This document shows, piece by piece, positions 12,313-25,150 of a DNA stretch of 64,000 nt. The DNA comes from Hetaerina americana. Taxonomy: Eukaryota; Arthropoda; Insecta; Odonata; Calopterygidae. Where the stretch lies: assembly GCA_022747635.1 (NCBI GenBank), contig JAKTNV010000010.1:41577027-41641026 (forward strand), in the 5' to 3' direction. The translations under genes and the position numbers were made by a program. Each line of letters begins with the position of its first letter. Positions within the stretch are counted from its first letter, which is position 1. The notes beneath the pieces are model-generated. The model ran no database searches and was not told where the DNA came from. It saw only the letters and a list, made by a program, of their open reading frames with translations.

Positions 12313-13646
12313 CTACCTTGATCAAAAAGTTCCCGGAATAACCACCGTGTGGCGCTCCCATCGTTCCGATTTGAGTTCTGTTTTTTTTGTTAAATTGGTA
12401 CATCTGTTGTTGATATTCCTTTTAAATCTTAGTGTCATAACTTGACATTTGCAAAAGTTACGTGGCCAAGAGTACATCTATCTCTGTGTGTGTTGGCGAT
12501 TTTTTACAATTGCAGAAATGGATTTAAATTTGCAACAACGAACTTGTATTAAATTTTGCGTAAAAAACGGATTTAGTGGCGCACGGACGTTGGAAATGTT
12601 GGAAAAGTGTTTCGGCAACGATTCTCTAAAAAAAACGGTCGTTTACCAGTGGCACGAGCGGTTCAGAAGTGGTCGTGAGTCAATCGAAGATGATGAACGC
12701 AGTGGCAGACCATCGACATCGAAAGTCGGTGAAAAAATTGATAAAGTAAAAGAAATGTTGGTCAATAACCGCAAATTAACCATCAGAGAAATAGCGGAGG
12801 ACTTGAACATTGCCTATGGATCCGCCCAAGACATTGTGGTTAATGATTTGGGTTTCCGTCGTGTAGCAGCAAAGTTGGTGCCAAAAGACCTCAATTTCAT
12901 GCAAAAAAAGAGACCGTGTTGACGTCGCAAAAGACATGATTTGCGAGGCTGAATCCGATCCCACATTCATCAAAAGGATCATTACTGGAGACGAGACGTG
13001 GGTTTATGAGTACGACACGCAATCCAGACATCAGGCAAGTGAATGGCGTTCACCAAATGAGCCGAGACCAAAAAAACCACGTCGTTTTCAGTCAAAAAAG
13101 AAGGCAATGCTGACGGTTTTCATGGATTGCAACGGTGTAGTGCATCATGAATTTTTGCCAGAAGGCCAGACAGTAAACAAAGAGTATTATTTGGGCGTTA
13201 TGAGACGTTTGCGTGAAGCAATTCGCCGAAAGAGACCAGAAATGTGGGCAGAAAACTCGTGGATTTTGCACCATGATAACGCACCGTCGCACAGTGCTAT
13301 CATTATTCGTAATTTTTTGACGAAAAATGCAACAAATACCATCCAACAGCCACCGAATTCACCTGATTTGGCTCCCTGTGACTTCTTTCTGTTCAATCGA
13401 GTTAAAAAACCATTACGGGGAACGCGTTTTAGCAGCCGAGAGGAAGTAATGGAAAAATCGCAGGTAAGCACTGATGGACATACCGAAAACCGAATATAAA
13501 AAATGTTTCGAGGATTGGATCAAGCGCTGGCATAAGTGTGTTGCAGTCGATGGGGATTACTTTGAAGGGGACAATATAGATTTAGATGAATAAACTTGTA
13601 TTTTTAATTTTCTGAATAAATTCCGGGAAATTTTTGATCAAGGTAG
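12313..13646 (+). mobile_element. mariner transposon copy 1 (non-autonomous)
   Basis: A 1334-bp element flanked by TA on both sides (12311-12312 and 13647-13648), the target duplication of Tc1/mariner insertions. Terminal inverted repeats of about 28 bp begin CTACCTTGATCAAAAA at each end with one internal difference. By my reading it differs from the copy at 51346-52677 by about six substitutions and two single-base insertions, roughly 99.4 percent identity, so both derive from a very recent source. The transposase frame is broken, but the ends look usable in trans. Confidence 0.97.
12518..13593 (+). pseudogene. mariner transposase, two frameshifts
   Basis: This is the same DD34D mariner transposase as the intact copy near 52 kb. 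The ATG at 12518 opens a frame carrying both N-terminal helix-turn-helix domains. A run of seven A at 12903-12909 (six in the intact copy) shifts the frame just after the VPKDL linker motif and produces an early stop at about 12920. The catalytic region continues in another frame to about 13465, where an extra T causes a second shift before the last 40 or so residues. All three catalytic aspartates are still encoded in the middle frame, but no single protein can contain the DNA-binding and catalytic parts. The lesions are one-base insertions only, which points to a young pseudogene. Confidence 0.95.
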
Positions 13647-13648
13647 TA

Positions 13649-14700
13649 TTCACGCTTCTAAACCTCACACCTTTTGGGTCACCCGGATGGCGGTTATGGG
13701 CCAATCGCTTAGATTCTTACTAAAGCAGATAAAGATGAACTTACTCTAACAAAATTATCAATTAAAACTTTATTGCAGAGAAGGTCAGTGAGTTGTCGCT
13801 GCCGGAATGGATTTTCAGTGGGTTCTCAGTTTGAGAATGCATTCACCTTTTATTCAATCACAACGGCTTGACAGATTTCCTCACTACCTACCCTGTGTTG
13901 AACCTTAAATATCATAATGGTAATTCTGCCAAAGCAAGTACTATTGTTCCCCTTCAGGTATCTTCAGGAATTCAGAAAATTCATTGATCGAAAATGAGAG
14001 AACATTTGTATTCATTATTTAAATTAAACACTGACTATGATAAATGGTTAAATAAGGTGCTTATTCAAAAATTATTGACAAATACTCAAATAAAATTAAT
14101 CTCTTAATTAAAGATAATAAATATAACCAGTCATGTCAAATATGTTTTACATAAGCAGACGTTTATACTATTCATCCTCAATCTGTTTCCGTTTATCTAT
14201 TTTTAAATTCATGAGCCTCAGCCGTACGCAATGCTATTGATATTTATGACTAAGTTTGTAATATTAATTTTCAAATATGCCCAATTAATTGACTATGCGT
14301 GACGAAAAATTAACTAATATTGGAAAAAATTTTAACATTTTTTAAAATAAATTAACATTATGTTAAAATAAATAATTTACTACGGACGGTGTAATGGTAA
14401 GTAACCATAAGGGGCCAATTAAACCTTATTCTACACCTTTCTGAGGCCTTGCGTAATCTATATCAATAGGTGAGAAAATGAGCAATGACCAAACATACGA
14501 GTACCAGGTAAATTATCATCAGTGTGCACAAGACGATAAAATTAATTGTCATAAATCATGCCAAAATCATTGAATATGAGCTTACGCCATCAATATTGAT
14601 GTGATAGAAGATGAAATACTCTTTTTCTAATGAGAAAAGCTCAAGAAGAGAATTGACACCAACTCTCTTCGCTCAATTCCCAAGGGCCCCTAAAGTTTGA
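13649..14700. other. AT-rich DNA, nothing recognised
   Basis: No gene or repeat is identified between the mariner copy and the candidate exon at 14.77 kb. Confidence 0.5.
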
Positions 14701-14770
14701 AAGAAAGACAGGAAACAGAACAGTGATCAACAACGAGGAAAATACAGTGTGCCATCACTCTCAACCTAAG

Positions 14771-14909
14771 ATGAATAGGACCGGCAAACAAAAGTCTAGA
14801 CCTCATCAATGGAGAGTGACGCTTAAATGGAGCCGTCATATCAAATTCCGGTACCTCTTGCTTGTCTCACTTGTCTTCGCCAGCGTCGGCGTTAGAATTC
14901 TTAGAGAAG
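14771..14909 (+). CDS. Candidate first coding exon, membrane-anchor-like N-terminus
   Basis: The ATG at 14771 has a favourable context (AAGATGA) and opens 46 codons that end at a good splice donor, GAAG|GTAATG, with GT at 14910-14911. The peptide starts MNRTGKQKSRPHQWR, is rich in Arg and Lys, and then becomes hydrophobic from about residue 28 (YLLLVSLVFASVGV), followed by Arg. A basic cytoplasmic tail before a single membrane segment is the layout of type II membrane proteins such as Golgi glycosyltransferases, but I recognise no specific family and the hydrophobic stretch is short. The frame stays open past the donor to 15031, so splicing is inferred. No matching downstream exon was found. 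It could be chance. Confidence 0.3.
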
Positions 14910-15214
14910 GTAATGATGGAAAGTTGGGCAACAAGATTCCCTTCTCGATATCTCCCTCATATGAACCATATTTCGTATTGTACATTCTTGTTCACACTCT
15001 CCACTTAAGGCAAAAGAATTCCATCTCATAGAACAGAATTTAAAAATGCCATTAATATTTTTAACACTTTAGTCAATGAAGATGAGTCAGCAAAATTTTT
15101 TAGGTAAGGGAAGAGGTTATTATTACTAATGATATTCTACCCTATACTATACTATAAAAAACCTTCTCCAATTCGAACATTATTATTCTTTTCCTTCCCA
15201 ATTTTCGCTAGCTC

Positions 15215-15470
15215 AACGTACGTTCTCCATCATATTCCCTAAATTCCATTGTCTGTCAAAATACCTTGCATTCATTTTACTTGACTCCTTTGGTTTTAAA
15301 CCAACAACTCTCTCTTTCTTTCCCCTAACATCCCCAGCATTTAACTTGTTTTCCTCTCCTTCCATTTTACATATTCCAATCCTCTCCACACTCATATTTC
15401 AAATGTTTCTATTCCACACCCAATAACTTGTCTCAATTACTTAGTCTCCGTACAACAAAACCATATTTAC
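15215..15470 (-). mobile_element. LINE C-terminal remnant, minus strand
   Basis: Read on the minus strand, 15443-15464 encodes MVLLYGD, like the LYGAETW box near the C-terminus of LINE polyproteins. Further along, 15340-15400 reads FEI, stop, VWRGLEYVKWKE, and then MLGMLGERRELL, which parallel the FEMWVWRRM and following segments of the LINE remnants at 1.1 kb and 18.1 kb. Stops interrupt the frame. Similarity is by eye and the copy is old. Confidence 0.5.
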
Positions 15471-17880
15471 TCAAGATTTGGTCGTAAACTCTCTCCTCTT
15501 TGCACAATCTTCTTTGCCAAGGACGGTTTTGATACTTTTGTCCTGGCTACTTTGGCTTCTTCGTATACAGCACTGTCAACAAAGGTACAATGTTCTACCT
15601 CATGTAGTTGGCTGGCAAAATTTGTATATTTGTAGATCTCGATTATTACGGAGTTGGATAACTCCTTATAAAAGAATGGAAAGAAAAGGGAAGAAGAAAA
15701 CTTCGAAGAAATTTGGTCAAAGTGACCAAATCCATGGTCTCCAATCCTTAGGTACAAAAACATAACGGGTAACCAAAATGCTTTCGTTACGAACGCTTAG
15801 TTTTGATGGTGTTCCGTTTTCAATTACGAATCGCTTCTCAAGGTAAAATTATAAACACACCAAGCATGGGAGAAATATATGTAGTACCATCATGACAAAT
15901 AAAACAATTCGTAGAAATGTTGGTAGATTTCCACCAACAGAAGATATACACTTGATGACACGTTCTTTATATTCCGTGTTGTCAGTTTTTCATTGGAAGC
16001 CTTTCCTTTTTCATGGCGACGTTTCATCACGTTTAAGATTTTTCCTCATCATTTAACAGCAAAGTACATGCCATTGATGGCCTCATCATCTTCGTGTTTT
16101 GCCTACCATACAAGCCATTTTCAGAGACTTCACCGATCCCTTGAAAATCCTCGTAGGATGCGTGGCGGCGTCGAAACGTGCCTTTGACGGGACACCACTG
16201 GCGCGAACTTTCTCGTCGCAACCGAAAATTTTTGGCGAAAAGGCAGCATAGCCGTAATTACGGTATTAATCCATCTCACCTCTTAAAATGCCCCCATTTC
16301 CTCCTTATGTCACGTCAGCGGCACTCCTTAACCCCCTCACGAGCATTCATCACCTCCACACGCAGGAGGCGAGTGGAAAGCAGTTTTCCTCGATCTCACA
16401 GTTTCATATTCCATCTCACGTCTAAAATTCATCGCGAAAACCTCCTTCTTCCTCATCATCTCCAAAACATTGCAAGTTTTTCTCGTAGGTTATCCTAGAT
16501 CATATTGAATAGAGTTTGAGTTTACCGATCGCGGCCCAGTGGTCTGAGGCCGATAAAAGCCCGTCAAAATCTAAAATCTACACTTTAATCCGAAAAACTA
16601 CAATATAGAATCACATTTTTACAACATTCAGAAGGAATAAATAAAATTTCAACTTGTATTCAATGATCAGAATCTGTCAATATTATTCATTAGAATCTTA
16701 TACATTAAGAATAAGATCATAGTCTGCCATGAACATATTTAAAAACTAATGGCTTAAAAGATTTTTTGAAAAAAAGAGAGGTTTCATAGTTGTAAAGGAT
16801 CACGATGGTCCCATCCACTAAATTGAACTTCAATAGTCACCTTTAGTGAAATTTAACACGTCAATAAAGAAATATGGGAGTTCATTTATTTTTGTTTAAA
16901 TTTTATGCGATAAAAAATGGGAACAAAATTAATATTTTGAAGTATATTTTATAATTTTTGCCACTTTTCATTGTACATAATATAAGAAAATCAAATGCAT
17001 TCCAATGTTTCTTCATTAAATCGTTAAATAGCAATAAATGAAGCTATTTAAGTATACATAAACATTATACAAATAGCCATTATTTCTCCTTTTGTAGTAA
17101 ATGTATTTTCCTTGTATTTTGGCTTCAGAAAATTTGTGTTTAATTTTCAATAGATTCAGGGTTTCCCTAGAGGAGGGTCTTAATGACATTAATTCCTTCG
17201 CAATAGGTACTTAGTGAGTAAAGATAGCTACTGAGCTCCTCGGAAGCTGTGCGCACCAGGGAATACCTCGAGTACTATTTTACCTCAAATCCAGCGGGCC
17301 CTGAATACTTATCTGCAAAGGAAGCCTTCCTCATTTGATCACAACCATTTTACTCTCATTACCATAGAAAATAAATTAGTAGCCTCATGTATTTAACTAA
17401 ATTTTAAAATAAAAAAAAGAAATATCTTTTATAGTACTTTATGCATTAGCAATGTAACAATTTGATCTATATCCTCCCCATTCACGACGACACCAGGGGT
17501 TCCAAAAATAATATTCTGTAATCCTGTTCCTGGCAGAGCAAACCGGGTGACCTTGGTGATTCTTCCTATTAATATATTTCCGTAGAAGGGTGCCCGGGGT
17601 TTATGGAAATTACTTTGCTTATCAGCATATAATTCTTACATAAATCTGCGGGCTAAATTGAGGTATCAAAATTTAAGAGGTGTTAATGGGATTTGACCAC
17701 TGATCAACAAGTATCACAGAAATTCCTTCTGCTCCTCACTATCATGCTACAATTTTCACTCACGAAGCTCAAATACAGCCAAAATGATTACTCTCCATAA
17801 TGTAATATTGACTTAATTCTCCATTATGATATAAATGCCTAAGGGGACAATTATCAATAGTTTTCCAAAGAATTTTATCT
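15471..17880. other. No gene recognised; GC-richer part 15980-16500
   Basis: 15980-16500 is GC-richer, with overlapping open frames of about 60-106 codons on both strands, none recognisable. The remainder is AT-rich. Confidence 0.5.
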
Positions 17881-17884
17881 CTCT

Positions 17885-18250
17885 GTAACGGAAACATTGA
17901 GTAAAATGAATATCCTAAAAGTCAGTAGGGAAATAAGAAGAATTGCGGTAGACAAAGGAGTTTTCATAAGGAGGGGTAAGTTGGTAACAGGAACGTTGAG
18001 TAAGAATATTAAGAAATGATAAAGGGAACACTGATATGAAACGCAGTTTTGTACGGAGAGGAAACATGGTCGTAAAAACCAGATGATATGCATAGATTGG
18101 AAGCTTTCGAAATATGGGTGCGGAGAAGCATGGAAAAGGTGAAATGGACACAAAGGAGCACAAATAAAGATGTACTAGAAATGGTGAGGAAGTAGAGAGG
18201 ATTGCTGTCAGAGATCCAAAAGAGGCAGAAAAAATTACTTAAAGCACAGC
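17885..18250 (+). mobile_element. LINE C-terminal remnant, plus strand
   Basis: The plus strand encodes, with a few stops and shifts, KLVTGTLSKNIKK (about 17978-18017), then VLYGEETWS (18047-18073) and HRLEAFEIWVRRSMEKVKWT (18090-18149), then TNKDVLEMVRK and RGLLSEIQKRQKK. The order GxLSKxLKK, LYGxETW, LEAFExWVxRRM, EEVLxxV, LLxxIxxRQ is that of the C-terminal region of LINE polyproteins after the RT domain. It is the clearest C-terminal relic in the window and probably belongs to the same broad family as the remnants at 1-1420 and 56037-57340. No RT core remains here. Confidence 0.75.
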
Positions 18251-18749
18251 TGATTATGATTGGCGGTGGAATTCTGAAAACTGAAATATAGGGGTGAGTG
18301 TTAGGCAAATGAGGTAGAAATAAGAAAATTATAGGAATTTAGGGCCTAATATAGGATGTGTTTACTGGTATATTTTGCGCGGAAGGAGGCATACGGAATT
18401 GAAAAAGGGTTCACTGTAGTGCCGAATGTTAGGATGCACTCTATTAAGGAAGACAAATAAATGTTTATTTTTTCAGCCTATCCTAAGCCAAAACCTAACT
18501 TAATGGTACACTACTTACTAATAATTAATAATCATATGTTAACGATAATACGAAACCAGTGCTTAAATTTTTAAATGTTTTTCAATCGATAAAATAGCTT
18601 CATGAATTCTCCAAAAAAAGCAGAATAATGCTTATTTACGTAATTCATATTTTGTAGGTGCACATGGAAAATATATTGAATAAGCCTACTTAGACCATTT
18701 CCCTGAGAAACTACGAACCCGGGAGGCGAGGGAGGGTTAAGTCGTAAAG

Positions 18750-19400
18750 CAAATGGGGCTAAACCGAGATTGGTAGAGGCTGTTCACGACGTGGGGTGAC
18801 GGCGCTTAGCTCTCAGTTAGACGGACGGTTGGTCAAGAGAGGCAGGCAGACCTTCTTATCCGAATCCTTACGGAAAGCCACCTCCGAATCCCCTCCTCCT
18901 TCAAATATATCCCCCAGTACCCGGACCGCACGCCCTCGAAAAGGCCGGACGCTCTCCCGCTACGCTCGCTCGCTCGGTTGCCGTGTAACTTAACGGAGTC
19001 TTCTACCGAGCACAGGTACTTCCGTTTCCTATTCTCCTCTAACCCCACCATTGACGTTGAGATTCCACTTGAATGAAAAACGGCCCAACTTCGAGTTCTT
19101 TTTTGTTGACAGTGTGTGCACGCCTCATTTCATATCGCACCTCGTACTTTCCCTTCTCCTTTAATCCAAAGCTACCGTCGCCAAATTCCTTCACTGCCCT
19201 CACCTCTATTCCCCTCATTCTCGTCCCTCTCCCCGTTCCATTTGTCCTTCGCTCTACTGCCGCTCCCCAGTGGCACATTTTTTTAGTCTCCTTATATTTC
19301 CTCCTCGCCGCCATCCTTCCCCGTTGCTCTCCACACAATCTACACCCTTTCTCGGCCTTATCCTTATCACTTCGAACACATTTGAATTAAACACCCTCGC
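18750..19400. other. CpG-rich block, possible promoter or exon
   Basis: After AT-rich DNA, 18750-19020 is clearly GC- and CpG-rich (CGCTCGCTCGCTCGG near 18965) and has a donor-like CACAG|GTACTT at 19015-19016. An arthropod initiator-like TCAGTT lies at 18813, without a convincing downstream element at the usual distance. The rest to 19400 is pyrimidine-rich. No protein is recognised in any frame. Confidence 0.25.
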
Positions 19401-22400
19401 ATTGAGAGTAGTTTTTAAATCTGTGATACTTAACGACTGACCCGTTTTCGATTGGATAACGATGATATGAATTCTCGCAATTTTTGCACTCTTCCATTTG
19501 CTACCTTTCTTAATTGAATGATGTTTTTTCCCATGTTTTATGATGAAAACAGGAAATATTAATGGATGAATCGTTAACGATGTCATTAATGTGAACTCAC
19601 GAGAAAAGTGTCAATTTCCGCCCGTGGGTAGGCTGCTTCATATTTTTCTGTCTTTCCCAAACGTAAAGTATAAATCTGCTTCAGATATTAGTACTGACAT
19701 TCAAGGTCACTCTTCGTGAAACGGTGTTTTACCCATTTCATATTTATCGACGGAAATAAATCGTAACTATCAATCTCGACGGAAATCAATCGTTCTGTTT
19801 CCGGGGTTTAAGGTGAGATTTTTTATTTCCCAGCTTTACTCGTATCGTATAATATTGTACATGTTAATTTTCTCAAAACTCAAAATGCTCATATTAGTAA
19901 AAGCCCTTAGGACGTTCCCATATTTCTCTTTATTCCTTATACATATTCTATACTGAACCTTTGTTCTTAAAAGGAGAAGTACTAGGCAACAGTTCCGATG
20001 AATTTCTATTTGGACAGGTAAATCAACCAACTAAGTAGATTAGTTTACAATTTATGTGGCCTGATTATATCCGATGGCAAATGAACGTTTCAAAGAACTT
20101 GTCAAGAATAAGTTGAAAAGCGCTTTTTTCAATCTAATATTATAAGAATACACTATTTTAATGATGAAAGGGGATCTTTATTACCATTAAATAGCGAGTG
20201 GTGTGATCAGTGAACTTTCACGTCACATATTTCAATTCAATTAAATGCCTAAAATAATTAACTTTCACCGCACACATTTTCTATATAAAAATGGCCAAAG
20301 AATTAATTTATTTATTTCAACCCTAGTAGTAGAAGGAAATGGCTCTAGATTTCAAATGACGTAGTGGGGTTTAATTACCATTCGCCAATTGTTTTTATGA
20401 AAAATATTTTTTTTCATTAATAATTGTTCACTTTTATTTGGTGTATTCCTTCTTAATATAATATATTAATGAGATCTTTAGGGCTAACCATTGGGAAATG
20501 TACAATGATATATGAAAAGGTACACTCTCTGACTCTAATTTTCTAATCATGCAGTTTGGCAGATAAGGTCTTTCGTACTTAGAATGATTTTGTGTAGGCC
20601 TCGAAAAATTACAAGACCTTAGCTGATTTGAGCATTCTAGAAAAATTTTAGAATTTTGGTCACGTAATATTTTGGGTTATGGAACAAAAAATGAGAGCGC
20701 CACTCATTAGACTAACGAGATAGGCCTCTCCAGCATATGCATCGTCACCTTAGTTACACAAATTAGAGCGGACAGGCATACGTGTTTTCCATTCAATTCA
20801 CGTTTCAACCTTGACTTTTACGTATTATTTATTTTCAATTAAACCAGTTCTTGAAGCCCATGTGCGTTAAATGAAGCTGGAACACATGGTACGTCTCTTG
20901 AGGACAAAGATATATTTGATTTCATATGAAGTTGTTTGGACTTTTGGTAAAATCCTTGGGGTACATAAAGTTTGACTTCCTATTTCCAACTATCATGATT
21001 GGAAACAGTACTAAAAATACTTTCAAACAATTTAAACAGGAATCAAATTTTCAGAGAAAAACTTCATTTTCGTAATTATCATCCACACCGGAGTGGTGGT
21101 GCTTGTTAGGAAAATTGATGTCAAATATGCTGAATTACGAGTATATAAAATGTTTTTGCTAAGAAGAATAAAGAGTGAAACATGCTGTAATGAAAAAATG
21201 AAAGTTTCTACGAGTAAATATAGGGTGTTAACAGCTATAGATAAGGGAGCCTAGAAGATTGTGAAAATAAAATACTGAGTACAAAAACATTAGGAAAGAA
21301 TTTAAGAAGAGAGAAAAAATAAAAGAAGTAGACAAAATGAAGAATGTTTTTGAGGGAAAAAGAAGCTCTTTCTTACTGTGGTAAAAAAACAAAGGCAGGG
21401 AAGATGATTGACAAAGAGAATAAGATGAGTTTTTGCAACTGATATTGCTTTGAATATTTGTAAAATTTTAGAAGAGAATGTTGGAGTAAGAAAATGAGTC
21501 CAATGGATTAGGTGGTGACAATAACGGCATGTTAGTTGATTCAACTGAATATCACGAGTATTGATCAGTAAAAGAATGGAATTTTTTAGGAATGGAAAAG
21601 CTAAGTTAAGGATGATATAAGTGTCTATTGTCCGGCTAAATACCGAGGAAGGTTATTTATTACTTGTCTGTGCGAGTTATTCAACTTATGATATCTTCCC
21701 ACCATGCTTGTGCCGTACGACTGAGATAAAACAGCGCTAGCATAAAACAGCATTGTACAAACGAAAGCAAAGTAAGATGGAATATAAAAGTTAAAGACTA
21801 ATTTGTCTTTTGAAAGCACCGGGAAAAATGCTCGCTAAAGCGTAGATTAAGGGAATACTAACGGTAACATAGAAAAATATCTGAGAAGTATAATATTTTT
21901 ACCTCCGGTAAAGAACACTTTCACTTCAGAGTGTATATAAAAAAAACTCAATAATGCGTGAAAGAAACTTTTTTCATCAGAGTATTAGGGGAAGAAATGT
22001 TACAAGATAACGAGGTAATTTTTGAAAGTTTTTGAGAGAATATAGAAAGTTAAAAAATGGAGACATTAAAAGTTATAAAGGCAATGAATTGAAAGTAAAG
22101 TCAAGTAACTGAGAGTGAATGACTAACTAAGATCTTGAGTGTTTGCCTTGAAATAAAGCAAGGAGTGATGCACATATGCGTAATTCGATAATGCTAGATC
22201 GATGCGTCAATGTGTGAGAGATGGGATGGGTATAAATGCATGCATGCAAATGGACCCATCGTATTAAACACCAATGATCTCTTATTTCCGGCTTTGAACT
22301 GAATAGAACTCAAATGGCCTTTTGAGAGATTCAAAAAGAGAATGTATTTAAGAAAATAGGGTGCAAAAATAAAGAGGTTATATTTAAAAGGAGAATAGAA

Positions 22401-22564
22401 ATATTTATTAGACGTATTGATGCTGAAATAAGTATTTTGGTATTATACATAATATATGAAATATTAACGATATTAAAAATAGAGTAAGAAATCTTTGCAT
22501 AAATGGATTGCACTATCCCCTTCATAATTATCTTATACCTATACCATTTCACGGAGGTGAATTT
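19401..22564. other. AT-rich DNA, nothing recognised
   Basis: About 3 kb with no identifiable gene, tRNA or repeat. Confidence 0.5.
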
Positions 22565-22610
22565 CATGTTATTAGTTAGGTCCGGTTAACCGGACCTAAC
22601 TAATAACATG
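22565..22610. repeat. 46-bp perfect palindrome
   Basis: CATGTTATTAGTTAGG leads into TCCGGTT and is followed by the exact reverse complement, with no spacer. The sequence just right (22611-22640) repeats parts of it (TAACTAACTCCGG). It would extrude as a 23-bp cruciform arm. Confidence 0.95.
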
Positions 22611-23829
22611 GTTATGTTAACTAACTAACTCCGGTTTAAATGGAGCTAGAATGAAAATTAATACCGACGGTGGAGTCGGTATGGAATAAGTACTTTCGGA
22701 ATTTTTCGGAAATGGGGTGATAAATGAGACGATTATGAAAATTGTTTTTATAAATATGCAACAGAATTTGACAAATAAAAATCATTGGACGTAGGTGCTA
22801 ACGCTGATAGAATAAAGGGAACTCGAATCCAGAAGCAATGATTTTTCAGGAACGAGTAAACCGAGATACTCGAGCAAACACGGTGGAAGGGGTTCTCAAG
22901 ACAATGAAAATCAGTCAACTTGGAAGTAGAAAATCCTGAATGGAACAACTTGACGGAGGTGAAAGAAGTATGCCGATTTGAAAGAGAGTAAGATTCCTAA
23001 AGGCAAATTAACCTTTTTCACGTTGCCTATCCGAAACGAAACGGTGTGAAGGGTACATATTTAAAAACGCTTCCACGAGTTCAAAAGATCAGTACTAAAC
23101 AGGGACATGACTTTAGGGCAAGTTGGAAAACGCTTTTTTCTATCGATAAAATTTCTGACTTTTTGGCTCTTATTAGTGGTCAACGAATCAAATCGCTAAA
23201 AAAATACAATCAACCAAGTGATGATATTTACCAATCAACAATAAGTTAAATGCCAAATATGATTTTTATCATTTATTTAAGAAACGATGTTTCTAATCAA
23301 CATTTCCTATTTTTTGTTCCCTACAATAGATATTTTTTTCACTAATTACTTCATTTGTTAATATCTCTACCACTACGCTATTATTTTTTTTAAACTTTTA
23401 AAATTCATGAGTTAAGTTTTGCTCTTTTTCTCCTTTTTGCTTTAAATTTCTGCCATCTTCTCATTTACTGCGATAATTTTACAAATGCTCTTTTTTCATA
23501 ATCTCTATCATATAACGGCTACAATCTCATTCACATTTTCCCTCGCTTACCAGTCTTCTCTTAACCAAACTATCAGCAACTTTTCTCTCTACATCACTCC
23601 CTTTAGTTTCGTCGCTCCCTCACTCCCACCATATTTCTTTTCACTGGCCTTTTTCCTTTTTCTTCTAATGCTACATCATTCCTCCTTAATGGTCTATATC
23701 TCTCCTCTGAGTCATTATTTTCACTTGAGAGTATTTCTTCAGCTCTCTCCACTTCTCTACCAATCTTTCCCACCCCCTATCATACCCTTCAGATCCTCAC
23801 ATTGACGTAATCAGCGCCATAACAATAGT
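22611..23829. other. AT-rich DNA; pyrimidine-rich 23400-23800
   Basis: No gene is recognised. A small stem, TACCGAC / GTCGGTA, lies at about 22660-22680. Confidence 0.5.
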
Positions 23830-25150
23830 ATGCCACTAGTTCACCGCCGCTGTTTTCGACATCTGTCACGGAAGGGAAAGTTTGAACAAAAGAAGATAAG
23901 GGAGCGATTTCATTCCCTCACTCTCTTCTCCGGGACCTTCTCTCCCCTTAAACCCCACACCATTACCTTCCCTCACTCAGCCCGGCTGCGATCGAAAATT
24001 TCAATTCCCCGACCTTCCTCCCATCCGCCCTTACCCAACTGGGCTCTAGCCATTGCCACAGCGCACTCTATGCCCCAACAAGGTGACATTTTGGACACGT
24101 GCTTGTAGACGACCAACCTCCTACCCTTACCTCCGTTTATTCCCACCCACGCAGGCATACCCTGTCTCCTTTCCTTCAATGAACTTTTTCTCCTTTTCAA
24201 TCGACTCTAAGCCTTCAGGGGGCAGGAAAGGGGATGACGCATGGTTGGTTTCTAGAGGGCGAAACGGAGTAGACCTCCGCGGCCACAGTCCCAAATGGTG
24301 GCCAACTTTCTCACTCGCCCCCTCCTCTCTAAGCCCACTCTTCTCCTTCGCGAGAGCCCGGAAGGGGTCAGGGCTGGGCCGGGTGGGAGGGTTAGGGGAG
24401 GACCCCTCTCTCCTATTCCGTTAGTTTTTCCGAGACCTTTCTTTTTCTCCCCGCCGCTCCAACCCTTTTTTTTATTTCAATCGCGACCTCTCGCCCTGCC
24501 TGTCTTCTCTCCCTCTTCACCCGCCTATCTGACCCTCGTTCTCTCCCCATCTCTCTCATTCTCCCCCTCCTGTCGCTCCATTCTCCAAAGGAATCAGACC
24601 GATCTCGTCCCAGGACGGAGAGAGAGGGTAGGGGGATCATTAAACCTCACGGCCTTTCCATTGTCCTCCTAGTCGTCACAGAGAGTGCGCTGCATGCATC
24701 CAGTGTGTGTTTTCGCCTCCACAGTAAAGGGTCGATTGGCTCTGACGCAAGCGGTCACGATCGCTTTTACCCTTGCCCCTTCCCCAGTTCCCTCTGCTAC
24801 TGGCGCCTCTTCATTTGCTGCTTCCCCACCCCATGCTCCTGTTCCCAGAAACATCCATCACCAGAGTTGAGGGCCCGCTTCATGCATCGAGCATCAAAAA
24901 CTCGTCAAAACCGAATGAATGCATTATGGCTCTGTCTAGATGCTCTGCATTCTCCACATCGAGGACGTGGAGGCCCCTGCCGGAAGGCTGATCGGAAGAT
25001 TGGGGAGTAAATGGAGAAGGGCACTAGAAAATGGGACGATGGCCAGAGTCACTGCTTCTTTTTACCCCGAGAACCTCTGGTGCTTCAATTTACTTTCAGT
25101 TGGTCGAAACGCTAACCTAGACTTTCTGGTGGGATTTGATATGGCATGAG
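23830..25150. other. GC-rich, pyrimidine-rich island, no recognised gene
   Basis: The longest GC-rich block of the window. Several overlapping frames of 60-125 codons on both strands are explained by stop-poor composition. None shows a domain, and none is bounded by convincing paired splice sites. Confidence 0.45.

Noticed and set aside
12449..12517. N-terminal extension of the mariner transposase (also 51482-51550)
   Set aside because: No ATG in this stretch; the family's proteins start near the MDLNLQQR methionine.
24053..24672. Overlapping 123- and 125-codon frames in the GC-rich island
   Set aside because: Several overlapping frames open on both strands, no domain, no paired splice sites.
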